A DNA stretch of 64,000 nt from Nitrospira sp. (GCA_022842445.1 JALHPO010000004.1:124001-188000); one strand, 5' to 3'; positions 1 through 7,879 are shown, numbered from the stretch's first letter. The notes: generated from the letters alone by a model not told the origin. Program-made: numbers and translations.

Positions 1-1
1 C

Positions 2-613
2 CGCACACTCGCCGCCATCGGCATTTCGTTGACTGAATCCGATTACTATGCGAACTATCTCGGCTTCGATGATCGAGGGTGCATCCTGGAAGCGCTGCGC
101 GTGAACCACCGCCCGTCAACTGACTCGATCGTGCAAGACCTGATGCAGAAAAAAGCTGTCGCCTACCTGGCGTCGATCCGGGACCACCTCGTCATTTTCC
201 CCGGCGTCAGAGAGTTTGTCGAAGAAGCCGCGGCAGCCTATCCCATTGCCATCGCCTCCGGCGCATTACGGCCTGAAATCGAATTAATCCTGGAACAAGC
301 CGGTCTCCGAAAAGCATTCCGCCATATTACGAGTGCGGAGGACGTGACCAGCAGCAAACCGAATCCCGAACCGTTCCTGCATGCGCTGGCCGGCTTGAAT
401 CGGCAACAGATCTCCTCCACGCTGGCGCCGAACAACTGCCTGGTCATCGAGGATTCGCTCCCCGGCATCAGAGCAGCCAAAGCGGCGGGGATGAAAGTGC
501 TGGCCGTCACCAACACGCACACCATGCAAGACCTGCACGAAGCCGACGCGATCAGCCCCAACTTGCGCGAGACCCGGCTCGCTGAACTCCGAACCCGCCT
601 ATGGCCATCATGA
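2..613 (+). CDS. HAD-superfamily hydrolase (5' end outside window)
   Basis: The reading frame is open from base 2, so the gene enters from the left edge; a TTG at 29 is probably internal. About 203 residues are visible. The C-terminal two thirds carries the HAD signature of a phosphoglycomutase/phosphatase-like enzyme: the S/T motif in IASGALRPEIE, the lysine motif in SSKPNPEPF, and the acidic motif VIEDSLPGIRAAKAAG. The nucleophile motif DxD lies upstream of the window. Enzymes of this kind remove or transfer phosphate on small molecules in the cytoplasm; the substrate cannot be told. The stop codon overlaps the next start as ATGA (610-613), so it is probably translated together with the squalene gene hpnD. 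Confidence 0.85.
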   Translation, partial: RTLAAIGISLTESDYYANYLGFDDRGCILEALRVNHRPSTDSIVQDLMQKKAVAYLASIRDHLVIFPGVREFVEEAAAAYPIAIASGALRPEIELILEQAGLRKAFRHITSAEDVTSSKPNPEPFLHALAGLNRQQISSTLAPNNCLVIEDSLPGIRAAKAAGMKVLAVTNTHTMQDLHEADAISPNLRETRLAELRTRLWPS

Positions 614-1470
614 ACTCTGCTGACGCGCAAGCCTACTGTACGGCCTATACCAAGAAGAGTGGCAGCAACTTCTATTACTCGTTTCTGTTTCTGCCCAAAG
701 CCAAACGCAACGCCATGTACACGGTCTATGCCTTCTGCAAAGCGGTGGACAGCGCCGTCGATGAACCGCCGGCCGGCAGCGACCCGAAAGAAGAGCTCCG
801 GCGCTGGCGCTACGAACTGGAAGCCGCATACGGCGGCAGCCCCTCGTTCCCCATCGCCGTCAGCCTCTCGCACCACATTAAAGCTCTCGCCATTCCCAAA
901 GCCTATTTCGACGAACTGCTCAATGGCGTCGAGATGGATCTGTTCCATAATCGCTATCGCACGTTCGACGAATTGTCACTCTATTGTTACCGCGTCGCGT
1001 CCGTTGTTGGCCTGATTTGCCTGCATATCTTCGGCGTCACCTCGCCCCGCGCGCAAGACTATGCAGTATCGCTCGGCATGGCATTCCAATTGACCAATAT
1101 CCTGCGCGATATCGGCGGCGATGTGGATGAAGGCCGCATTTATCTTCCGCTCAACGATCTGCGCGCCTCCAACTGTCCCGAAGAAGCCCTGCTAACCAAA
1201 ACCTATTCGCCGGAATTCACGGCGCTGATGAAGCAGGAGGCCGCCCGGGCCCATGAGTATTACGCGAAGGCTCAGGCCGCCCTTGCCTCGCTATCCCCGT
1301 CTGAACGCCGCCTCCTCACGGTCGCGGAAATCATGCGCGGCATTTACAGCCGCATCCTGAAAGAGATCGAACGATCCGGCTACCGGGTCTTCGGACCGCG
1401 TATCAGCCTCTCCACCAGCCATCGGCTGGCCATTGCATTGGGCGTTTGGTTTCGCTCCCGATTCTCGTGA
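610..1470 (+). CDS. hpnD: Presqualene diphosphate synthase HpnD
   Basis: This 286-residue protein belongs to the squalene/phytoene synthase family. It has the N-terminal block SGSNFYYSFLFLP, a first acidic motif in DSAVDE and the second in NILRDIGGDVDEGRIYLP, which bind the diphosphates of farnesyl-PP through magnesium. HpnD condenses two farnesyl-PP into presqualene diphosphate, the first step of the HpnC/D/E route to squalene for hopanoids. The ATG at 610 is preferred over 601 because it forms an ATGA overlap with the upstream stop. The 3' end overlaps hpnE as GTGA. HpnC is a close paralogue and is not in this window, so the D rather than C assignment rests on the N-terminal block and on linkage to hpnE. 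Confidence 0.85.
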   Translation: MNSADAQAYCTAYTKKSGSNFYYSFLFLPKAKRNAMYTVYAFCKAVDSAVDEPPAGSDPKEELRRWRYELEAAYGGSPSFPIAVSLSHHIKALAIPKAYFDELLNGVEMDLFHNRYRTFDELSLYCYRVASVVGLICLHIFGVTSPRAQDYAVSLGMAFQLTNILRDIGGDVDEGRIYLPLNDLRASNCPEEALLTKTYSPEFTALMKQEAARAHEYYAKAQAALASLSPSERRLLTVAEIMRGIYSRILKEIERSGYRVFGPRISLSTSHRLAIALGVWFRSRFS

Positions 1471-2792
1471 CCACTCAGAGTCCGCCCACCGTGCTCATTC
1501 TAGGCGCCGGCTTGACGGGACTGACGGCGGCCTATTTCCTTTGCGAACAGGGATATCGCGTCACCCTGCTGGACCATCCCAGCTGGCAAGACGGGTATGG
1601 AACCGACCCGATCGATGCGGCGCCGATGCTCTTCGGATGCCACAGGAAAACACGGGACCTGCTCCGCGCGATAGACCAGAGCGAACCCGACCCGCCGGAC
1701 GTGACGATTCCGCTCGAATTCCGGCTGCCCGACGGGCGAATCGAGGCCTATCGATCCACCTATCTCCCGGGTGCGCTCCAGTGGATGACCAGCCTCTTCG
1801 GTTTCCATGGGCTGGCCTGGCATGACCGCTGGAACCTATTCTCTCATCTGGAACAGATTTGGGAACAGGCCGCGTCGCTTCCCGCAGACTTGAACAGCCG
1901 GCTTGCAGACGAATGGCTGGCGTCGATTGGACAAAGTCAGGAGGCCCGCGAACGTATCTGGAGCCCGCTCACTCAATGGTTGACCGGCAATGCCTTGGGA
2001 CGCCTCTCCGCCGCCGTCTTTGTCCGGCAGCTGTCGACCATCTTTCTCGGACACACGATGGATGCCAGGCTCACATGCTTGCATGGATCCGTCGGAGACC
2101 GCTTCATCGCTCCCATGAAAGGGGCGGTGGAAAAGCATAGCGCCACGATTCTGCCCCAAATACAGATACCGGACGTTCGATTCGGGCAGGATGGTATCAG
2201 CGGTATCCGGCTGTCCGATGGCTCCCAGCTGCACGCCCAATGGTACGTCGCCGCTCTCTCCCATCTGAAGTTGCCGGCTCTGCTGCCGGAACGCCTGCTG
2301 ACACGCTATGCCTATTTTGCACAACTCGGCGAACTGCAAACCTTGCCTGAGATTGCCGTCCAGTTTTCCGGCCACGCCACGATGTCACAGCCGCGGCTGC
2401 TCTTGCTGGCCGGCCGGCCATTTCACCAGCTCACCATCACATCACACGAGCCTCACACACTCCGGTACCGGCTGTCGGTGATCAGCCATCCGCCGCTCAT
2501 GGAATCAGGCGATGGCGAGCTGACCACTCTGGGGCGCACCGAACTTCGTACACTGCTCCCGAATATCAACCATGACACACTGTCATTCGAGGGAATCTCG
2601 CGTCAGGACCAGGCTGCGCTGTCACTCAATCCTGGCGCGGCCTTACTCAGGCCGATTCAGCAAAGTCCGGTGAACAATCTGGTGATTGCCGGCGCCTGGA
2701 CCGACACAGGATGGCCCGCCAATATCGAAAGTGCGATCGTCAGCGCCGCGCGTTGTGCAGAGATTATTGCGGGCAAGCGGGCGATAGCATGA
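1467..2792 (+). CDS. hpnE: Hydroxysqualene dehydroxylase HpnE (FAD-dependent)
   Basis: A 441-residue flavoprotein of the phytoene-desaturase/amine-oxidase type. The N-terminus VLILGAGLTGLTAAYFL is a Rossmann FAD-binding motif, and the C-terminus has the matching FAD block VIAGAWTDTGWPANIESAI. In the HpnC/D/E pathway this enzyme reduces hydroxysqualene to squalene. The start is probably GTG 1467, which overlaps the hpnD stop as GTGA; an in-frame TTG at 1446 also exists. The three overlapping genes look like one transcription unit. Squalene then feeds hopanoid synthesis; a squalene-hopene cyclase is not in the window. Confidence 0.85.
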   Translation: MTTQSPPTVLILGAGLTGLTAAYFLCEQGYRVTLLDHPSWQDGYGTDPIDAAPMLFGCHRKTRDLLRAIDQSEPDPPDVTIPLEFRLPDGRIEAYRSTYLPGALQWMTSLFGFHGLAWHDRWNLFSHLEQIWEQAASLPADLNSRLADEWLASIGQSQEARERIWSPLTQWLTGNALGRLSAAVFVRQLSTIFLGHTMDARLTCLHGSVGDRFIAPMKGAVEKHSATILPQIQIPDVRFGQDGISGIRLSDGSQLHAQWYVAALSHLKLPALLPERLLTRYAYFAQLGELQTLPEIAVQFSGHATMSQPRLLLLAGRPFHQLTITSHEPHTLRYRLSVISHPPLMESGDGELTTLGRTELRTLLPNINHDTLSFEGISRQDQAALSLNPGAALLRPIQQSPVNNLVIAGAWTDTGWPANIESAIVSAARCAEIIAGKRAIA

Positions 2793-2841
2793 CCAGTATG
2801 GCTTATGGCAGTTTATCTCAAAATCACCTGGACGCCTGTTC

Positions 2842-2949
2842 CTTGTGAAGCGTATCTCGTGAAGCCCGCTTCGACTCAGCGAGGCGAGCGTGAAGCGCAG
2901 GACGGAAAAGAGTGCCTCCCCTCCTTGTTTGCAAGATACGCTTCACAAG
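2842..2949. repeat. REP-like inverted repeat downstream of hpnE
   Basis: Two 16-base arms match perfectly in inverse orientation: CTTGTGAAGCGTATCT at 2842-2857 and its complement at 2934-2949, 76 bases apart. The spacer repeats parts of the arm (CGTGAAGC, GCGTGAAGCGC). It lies between two convergent genes, as REP/BIME elements usually do, and could form a long hairpin in either transcript. No transposase is nearby. Confidence 0.55.
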
Positions 2950-2987
2950 CGACAGAGAAGACAGCAACGCATCGACATACATGCTGG

Positions 2988-3680
2988 CTAAAACTTGTTA
3001 GCCCGCAGATAGCACAGATCCTCGAACCGTTCGCCACGCAAATAGTTCGCGATCACCGTCCATTCACCGCGAGCATCCCGCATCGCAACATACCGATGAT
3101 CATCCACAATGAACGGCTGAACGGTGAAGACCGTATTCAGGGCAGGATCCCCCTTACTTGACTCTGAAGACATCGAAAGCGCGTTCAGCGGGTACCTGCT
3201 CCCCGTACGCTCGAACTTGTCACGAGTCGCCAACAAAGGCGCCATATCCTGCCAGGAAAGCTGTTCCACGACGCGGCTGTCGGCAGGAAACACGTACAAG
3301 CTGTCGCTCGGCGCGCCCTTCATGCAAAACGTCGTCTTGATCACCAGATCCTTCGTCCCATCGTTGTCCAGATCCAGCAGCGCCTGGTCGAGACTGGAAC
3401 AGTGCCTCGTCTTCGGGCCCTGCCCCCTCAACTCAACCGGTCTCCATTCCACCGTCTTGAATACTTCGGAATCGGGCGTCGGCCGTTCTCCAAACAACGC
3501 CGCCACTTTCCTGCAAAAAGACTGATCTTTCCACGCGGCCACATCCACGGAAGCCGCCGACACCAGCGCAGGCACCGTCAACAGGCCCAGCAGACCGATG
3601 AGACCCGGCCAGCCCCTCAAACGCAGCCCCCCGATTCTCCGATGTCCAAGGTCAGACTCCCATAGCCGCATTGACAACAC
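2988..3680 (-). CDS. Exported hypothetical protein
   Basis: A 230-residue protein beginning at GTG 3680 (ATG 3671 is also possible). It has a positively charged N-terminus, a hydrophobic stretch LIGLLGLLTVPALVSA and a likely signal-peptidase site after ASA-type residues around 43. The middle contains DLDNDGTKDLVIKT, a calcium-loop-like segment resembling FG-GAP/VCBS repeats, and there are four cysteines that could form disulphides in the periplasm. I do not recognise the family. It is divergent from the uracil-DNA glycosylase gene, with about 50 bases between the starts. Confidence 0.7.
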   Translation of the reverse strand: MLSMRLWESDLGHRRIGGLRLRGWPGLIGLLGLLTVPALVSAASVDVAAWKDQSFCRKVAALFGERPTPDSEVFKTVEWRPVELRGQGPKTRHCSSLDQALLDLDNDGTKDLVIKTTFCMKGAPSDSLYVFPADSRVVEQLSWQDMAPLLATRDKFERTGSRYPLNALSMSSESSKGDPALNTVFTVQPFIVDDHRYVAMRDARGEWTVIANYLRGERFEDLCYLRANKF

Positions 3681-3730
3681 CAGCCTGCCTTTCTAAGATA
3701 CCGTGAATTTCCGCCTCGGCTTATTCAACC

Positions 3731-4384
3731 ATGACGCTCACGCCGCTCCAAGAACTTGCGAAATCTCTTCACAACTGCCAACGCTGCAAACTGGCCAAGC
3801 TCGGACGGAGCCAGGTCGTGTTCGGAGTCGGCAACCCGCATGCGAGCATCATGTTCGTGGGCGAAGCGCCGGGCGCCAACGAAGACTTGAAGGGGGAACC
3901 GTTCGTCGGCGCGGCGGGAAAGATCCTGAACGATCTCCTGGCCTCGGCCAACCTCTCACGCGATCAGATTTATATCGCCAACGTGATCAAGTGCCGTCCG
4001 CCGGATAATCGCGATCCTGAACCGGACGAAGTCGAAACGTGCAAACCGTTCCTGATGCAGCAGATTCAAATGATCCGGCCCAAGCTCGTCTGCACTTTGG
4101 GCAACTGGGCGACCCAGACGCTCCTGGAACGCAAAGTGGGGATTACGAAAGTGAAGGCGCAGGCGTTCTACATGAAGGATTTCGTCCTCTTCCCGCTCCT
4201 GCACCCGGCCGCCGCCTTGCACCAAGGCAACCTGCTCGACACGCTGAAGGAAGACTTCAAGAAGCTGAAAGAATTCCTGGATCGGAATACCAAACCCACC
4301 GAAACCACCACCGCTACTTCACCAGCTGCCCCAACATTGCAAATCGATCCGCCTCAACCGGCGCAGATGGATCTGTTCGGATAG
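3731..4384 (+). CDS. Family 4 uracil-DNA glycosylase
   Basis: A 217-residue 4Fe-4S uracil-DNA glycosylase. Cluster cysteines are Cys16, Cys19, Cys88 and Cys104; the active-site motif GEAPGANED is at residues 44-52 and the HPAA motif of the DNA-binding loop follows near residue 157. The enzyme removes uracil arising from cytosine deamination, starting base-excision repair. Beyond residue 190 a proline/threonine-rich linker ends in QMDLFG. This closely matches the beta-clamp-binding pentapeptide consensus QL(S/D)LF, so the enzyme may be tethered to the replication clamp. That last point is inference. Confidence 0.92.
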   Translation: MTLTPLQELAKSLHNCQRCKLAKLGRSQVVFGVGNPHASIMFVGEAPGANEDLKGEPFVGAAGKILNDLLASANLSRDQIYIANVIKCRPPDNRDPEPDEVETCKPFLMQQIQMIRPKLVCTLGNWATQTLLERKVGITKVKAQAFYMKDFVLFPLLHPAAALHQGNLLDTLKEDFKKLKEFLDRNTKPTETTTATSPAAPTLQIDPPQPAQMDLFG

Positions 4385-4403
4385 TTGAGCTGCGTGCTCC
4401 TGT

Positions 4404-4537
4404 GAGGGGTTAGGCCGCATAGCCTTGCCGCCGCTTGGCTGTGCAACTTGTTCCGTTCTGGATTTCATCCGAACGGAACTTCGAACAGTGCTCGCCATCG
4501 CCTCCGGCGACCGCATCGACAGGCTATGCAACCCCTC
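4404..4537. repeat. Long imperfect palindrome (about 134 bases)
   Basis: Outer arms GAGGGGTT (4404-4411) and GCATAGCC (4417-4424) pair with GGCTATGC (4522-4529) and AACCCCTC (4530-4537), leaving a five-base bulge. Nested inside is a strong hairpin: GTTCCGTTC-T-GGAT (4450-4463), loop TTC, ATCC-GAACGGAAC (4467-4479). The whole could extrude as a cruciform or fold in RNA. Size and shape recall integron attC sites, but the conserved core triplets are in the wrong order (GTT first, AAC last). Confidence 0.6.
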
Positions 4538-4870
4538 AAAAGTCGCAGTCAGCCCAACCATCCTCACTTGGCAAAGAGAACTAAAACTTCGCGTACATCG
4601 AAGGCTGAAGTTGCCTGCTAGTTATTAATCAACGGCCTTACCGGACTATAGGAAGAGAACGGCGCCATGGCGAACCCTCCACGCCCATCCCTTCCATCGG
4701 AGGCTCAGTTACGGTCCACTGGATTTTCCCTCTATCCCGGTTGATGGGACAGAAGAAGCATTGAACAAGAATTTGACTCCTAAGTGGGCTTGCCTTCACC
4801 AGAGCGACAAGGTTACCGTACTATGCAGCAAGGTCGCCAGCAGCAGACCTTTTAGTTAGGTCCCGTCAAG
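4538..4870. other. Intergenic stretch without a recognised gene
   Basis: Between the palindrome and the next gene I see no supported coding frame. Short open frames here lack ribosome-binding sites and family resemblance. The promoter of the 4871 gene must lie here, but no clear -35/-10 pair stands out. Confidence 0.4.
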
Positions 4871-5554
4871 ATGAATCCGAACGAGATCACTTGGCAGTTT
4901 GCGCCGGGATTCGATGAACAGCGCCGCGTTGCGCTGGAACGGCCCGCAGCGTTCTCAGAAATAATTGAAAGCGTTCTCGCCGAATCCTCAGTGGTGAAAT
5001 TCGAGGTCTGCCGTGGCAAGGCCGGAATTCTCAGGCAGTGCCATCGGCCCGAGTTCGAGTTGGTACTACCTGGTCACACTGTCGATCTCTTCTTCAACAG
5101 TCCTGCTGGATACAGAGCGCAGTATCTTGCCGATCCCAACGAAGGCCAAAAACAGAATGCGAAGCTGATCGCCTCCCTTGCAGATCGGCTGATCTCCTAT
5201 GCAGAAGTGCACCCTACCAAGGTCCACATATCCATTGATCGCATCCGCCTAGCACTTTCAGCTTGTTCGGCCAAAGCCTGGTTGCCTGAGGCATCGTTTG
5301 CCTTCCACCACCGACTCATCGAAGAGATAGTAGTTCCTTTATGGCGTCGCAATGCACTGGCTGCCCTTGATGCTTTTGCGAGTAGAACTCGTCCTGATCC
5401 CGCAGAGCAAGAGAAAGCAATTTGGGGTCTACGCGCATCTCAAGCCAATTCAATTGAAATAAAGGGCGCCTTTCTCAGCGACGAGAACGAGGAAATCGTG
5501 CCAGGTGACAAGATTTGTCGTCGCCAGGACATCCACAGATTCGGATACGCTTAG
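4871..5554 (+). CDS. Hypothetical protein, no recognised family
   Basis: A 227-residue protein without signal peptide or obvious membrane segment; start ATG 4871. The middle (LADRLISYAEVHPTKVHISIDRIRLALSACSAKAWLPEA) looks helical and mixed-charge. I recognise no catalytic motif. It stands alone between a long palindrome and a toxin-antitoxin pocket read on the other strand, so it may be an acquired accessory gene, possibly linked to those systems. It could be a soluble DUF-type protein; function unknown. Confidence 0.6.
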   Translation: MNPNEITWQFAPGFDEQRRVALERPAAFSEIIESVLAESSVVKFEVCRGKAGILRQCHRPEFELVLPGHTVDLFFNSPAGYRAQYLADPNEGQKQNAKLIASLADRLISYAEVHPTKVHISIDRIRLALSACSAKAWLPEASFAFHHRLIEEIVVPLWRRNALAALDAFASRTRPDPAEQEKAIWGLRASQANSIEIKGAFLSDENEEIVPGDKICRRQDIHRFGYA

Positions 5555-5622
5555 CATGCATCAGTCCATCAGGGTCAGTTCTTGCCCTAGTACCAAAGGC
5601 TACTAGGCGAGCGATGCGATGC

Positions 5623-5967
5623 TTATGCGGCTCTCCTCTTGGCTCCCCGCCCACTGGGCCGAGAAGCCGAGCGGGCGGCACGCTTGGTCGATGCGGTTGC
5701 TTGTAATTTTATCCCAAGCGCCCCGATGACTTTCAGGATAGTATCGAACCCCGGACTCCGCTCCCCGGAGAGCGCTTTGTAGAGACTCTCGCGAGACAAC
5801 CCGGCATCTCGTGCCATTTGCGCCATTCCTCTTGCACGAGCGATATCGCCGAGGGCCTTCGCAATAAACGCCGCATTATCGCCAGCCTCCTCGAAACACG
5901 CTTCTAGATACGCGGCCATCTCCGCAGGACTGCGAAGATGTTCAGCCACGTCACACCTTGTCATCAC
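5623..5967 (-). CDS. Addiction-module antidote protein (HigA-like, XRE HTH), apparently orphan
   Basis: A 114-residue helix-turn-helix protein of the family paired with RelE/HigB-like toxins. The core is typical: a domain starting AEHLRSPAEMAAYLEACFEEAG, then the HTH RGMAQMARDAGLSRESLYKAL (about residues 50-72) and ILKVIGALGIKL. The last 25 residues form an extra arginine/lysine/serine tail. GTG 5967 or ATG 5964 is the start, behind TAGGAGGAG. In this family the toxin usually lies directly upstream and overlaps, but the 145 bases upstream hold no toxin frame and then comes hicA. It therefore looks like an antitoxin that lost its partner, or that now regulates other genes. Confidence 0.8.
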   Translation of the reverse strand: MMTRCDVAEHLRSPAEMAAYLEACFEEAGDNAAFIAKALGDIARARGMAQMARDAGLSRESLYKALSGERSPGFDTILKVIGALGIKLQATASTKRAARSASRPSGRGAKRRAA

Positions 5968-6112
5968 AGTTTTTCCCAGGTAACTCCTCCTACAGATTGC
6001 GCGCTAGGAGGATTATGCTGGCAAGAGCGGAAGCTGTTGCGGTTGTTGGTCTTAGACTTTTGCTGTGACGATGGATGAGGAATCTGAATCCGCGGGCTTG
6101 GCGCTAACCGGT

Positions 6113-6292
6113 TTATGGATTCGCCAACATCTTCAGAATGCGTTTCGCGAGGTGTTCGTTGACTTCCGTGTGCCGGGGGACCGGCTGGGAAATTTTCGTA
6201 ACGGGGTTGTGATACCAATCGTGCTTTCCGCCATGGCGAACAAGCACACATCCATTGGTTTCAAGCTGACGAATGAGGTCTTTGCGCTTCAC
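6113..6292 (-). CDS. hicA: HicA-family mRNA interferase toxin (59 aa)
   Basis: A small protein easily missed because it is 59 residues and starts with GTG. It begins (M)KRKDLIRQLETNGCVLVRHGG and continues KHDWYHNPVTKISQPVPRH. The HicA double-stranded RNA-binding-like fold uses a conserved histidine around position 24; here His24 is in HGGKHDW. The GTG at 6290-6292 overlaps the stop of hicB as GTGA, so synthesis should be coupled to the antitoxin. HicA toxins cleave mRNA and cause growth arrest unless bound by HicB. The gene order hicB then hicA is the less common one. Confidence 0.85.
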   Translation of the reverse strand: MKRKDLIRQLETNGCVLVRHGGKHDWYHNPVTKISQPVPRHTEVNEHLAKRILKMLANP

Positions 6293-6480
6293 CGAAGCGT
6301 CAGCTCTGCGAGTTTGCGCACGCCTGGTATTTCACCGCTGGTGAGATCGCGGAAGAGATCCCGAAGATTGGCCTCGAGGTCTTCCAGTGACTCCCCTTGC
6401 GTCCAGTAATCGGGATACTCTTGTAGATAGCCAAGCCACTGATTGTTGTCCTGCCAGTAGATGTATTTTGTAGACTCCAT
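6289..6480 (-). CDS. hicB: HicB-family antitoxin (short form)
   Basis: A 63-residue protein with the HicB partial RNase-H-like fold: KYIYWQDNNQWLGYLQEYPDYWTQGESLEDLEANLRDLFRDL. It lacks the C-terminal DNA-binding domain seen in many HicB proteins, so autoregulation would need another factor. It lies directly upstream of hicA with a GTGA overlap. A good promoter (TTTGCA, 17 bases, TATAAT) ends only seven bases before the ATG, so the mRNA is probably leaderless or nearly so. Confidence 0.85.
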   Translation of the reverse strand: MESTKYIYWQDNNQWLGYLQEYPDYWTQGESLEDLEANLRDLFRDLTSGEIPGVRKLAELTLR

Positions 6481-6487
6481 GATAACT

Positions 6488-6516
6488 ATTATAGCTTCAG
6501 CCCCCTGACTTGCAAA
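6488..6516 (-). promoter_or_regulatory. Sigma-70-type promoter of hicBA
   Basis: On the minus strand, -35 TTTGCA (6511-6516) and a perfect -10 TATAAT (6488-6493) are separated by 17 bases. The hicB ATG is at 6480, about where transcription should start, pointing to a leaderless message. The sequence ATAACTATTAT overlapping the -10 is nearly palindromic and could be an operator. Confidence 0.65.
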
Positions 6517-6525
6517 GCACGCTAT

Positions 6526-6981
6526 CTACGCTTTCGATGGAACCGTCGGTGAGGCGTCTGAATCCTTGGCTTCGCTCTTCTCTTCCTCGGCGGGTTTTTC
6601 TTCTTCCGGCACATCGAACCATTGCACCAGCATCTCGTCCCACCAGGGTTCGGTGACTTCCTGGCCGGGATCAGTTCCTAGAAACGCCACGTCTTCTTTC
6701 TTGACCGTCGAACCGACGAGCTGTGGCTGGAACTTGGCGCGGTCGATGACTTCCTTGGTCGCATAGCCGCCGATGATCCAGGAGTCCGGATCGGCCCGGC
6801 GGGACTTATAGGCCTTCAACCCGAGCTTGAGATACATGAAGATCTGCTGCTGGATCGGATCGGTGACGCCGGATTGCGGCAGACCAAGGGTCTTTTCGAT
6901 ACGTTTCCGCCACTGCCGATCGTCGTAGCGCGACGTAAGCAGCTGGAGCATCTTCTTTCCCAACTCGGCATCAAGAGGCAT
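6526..6981 (-). CDS. Hypothetical cytoplasmic protein
   Basis: A 151-residue soluble protein starting at ATG 6981 behind GAGGAGAATAG. The first 110 residues are mixed helix (MLQLLTSRYDDRQWRKRIEKTLGLP), and the C-terminus is a strongly acidic tail with EEEKPAEEEKSEAKD. No catalytic motif is visible and I do not recognise the family. It lies upstream of hicBA and downstream of the dienelactone hydrolase on the same strand, with gaps of about 45 and 140 bases. Confidence 0.7.
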   Translation of the reverse strand: MPLDAELGKKMLQLLTSRYDDRQWRKRIEKTLGLPQSGVTDPIQQQIFMYLKLGLKAYKSRRADPDSWIIGGYATKEVIDRAKFQPQLVGSTVKKEDVAFLGTDPGQEVTEPWWDEMLVQWFDVPEEEKPAEEEKSEAKDSDASPTVPSKA

Positions 6982-7119
6982 CTATTCTCCTCAGGGTCAA
7001 AACATTACATAGTCCAAACGTCTTAAGGTCTGCAAGTCGTCAAGTCGTCGCGCCCGCCTGCTGACCGATAACTTGAAGACTTGATGACTTTTAGACTTGT
7101 GGACACTCGGCGTCCGGTC

Positions 7120-7827
7120 TTACGCGCCCAAGTGTTGCTTGAAGAAAGCCTTTGTCCTGCCCCAGGCATCTTTTGCCGCCTCGGGCCGATAAACGGACGG
7201 ATCATTGTCACGGAAGAACGCATGCGGGGCACCGGGATAGGTTTTGATCTCGCCGGGCTTGTTGTATTTCTTCAGCGCCGCCGCCAGCCGCTGTACATCG
7301 GCCTTCGTAATCCACCCGTCGTCCTCTCCATAGAGATAGAGCACCGGCGCCGATAGCTTCTGGAGTGGTGCGTCAGGATTCGGAACCTGGCCATAAAAGG
7401 GAACCGCCGCTTTGATCGCAGGATTCACACAGGGCAGCATGAGTGCGTAGGAGCCCCCCATGCAAAAGCCCGTCACGCCGATCCGCGCCCCATCGACTTC
7501 CGGAACCGATGTGAGATAGGCCACGGTCGCATTCAAGTCGGTGAGCCCGTCCTCTTGCTTGAGGGTGTTCATCAGTTTTCCCGCTTCGCCGGCGTCCGTC
7601 GTGAGCGCATGGCCCAGCCGCGAGTACAGGTCCGGCGCAATCGCCACGTAGCCTTCGGCTGCATACCGTCTGGCGATGTTCTTGATATGGTCAGTGAGCC
7701 CCCACCACTCCTGGATGACAATGACAGCGGGCCGCTTCTCTTTAGTCTGTGGCGCTGCAACGAACGCCTTCATCGTAACGTTGCCGCTCGGGTACTGGAC
7801 CGTGATTTCTCTGATCGATTCAGCCAT
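7120..7827 (-). CDS. Dienelactone hydrolase family protein
   Basis: A 235-residue alpha/beta hydrolase. Family hallmarks are the PAVIVIQEWWGL segment with the conserved glutamate near residue 40, the cysteine nucleophile elbow GFCMGG near residue 123, the aspartate in YLYGEDDGWIT and the histidine in YPGAPHAFF, giving a Cys-Asp-His triad. Dienelactone hydrolases open lactone rings in chlorocatechol breakdown, but chromosomal relatives act on varied esters, so the substrate is unknown. Start ATG 7827 follows GAGGTGACCC. It stands downstream of pmbA on the same strand. Confidence 0.9.
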   Translation of the reverse strand: MAESIREITVQYPSGNVTMKAFVAAPQTKEKRPAVIVIQEWWGLTDHIKNIARRYAAEGYVAIAPDLYSRLGHALTTDAGEAGKLMNTLKQEDGLTDLNATVAYLTSVPEVDGARIGVTGFCMGGSYALMLPCVNPAIKAAVPFYGQVPNPDAPLQKLSAPVLYLYGEDDGWITKADVQRLAAALKKYNKPGEIKTYPGAPHAFFRDNDPSVYRPEAAKDAWGRTKAFFKQHLGA

Positions 7828-7879
7828 GGGTCACCTCGTTCGGATAAGAGCGTATGGCTGATAGCATATAGCAAATGGC

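Noticed and set aside
4404..4537. Integron attC recombination site
   Set aside because: The size fits, but attC sites begin with YAAC and end with GTTR. Here GTT is on the left and AAC on the right on both strands, and no integrase or cassette array is seen.
4425..4628. Small plus-strand frame after the uracil-DNA glycosylase
   Set aside because: It lies across the palindrome and has no ribosome-binding site or domain.
5964..6251. Toxin gene upstream of the antidote
   Set aside because: The frame (95 codons) is antitoxin/hicA shadow; its composition is rich in Pro, Ser and Asn, without any RelE/HigB pattern.
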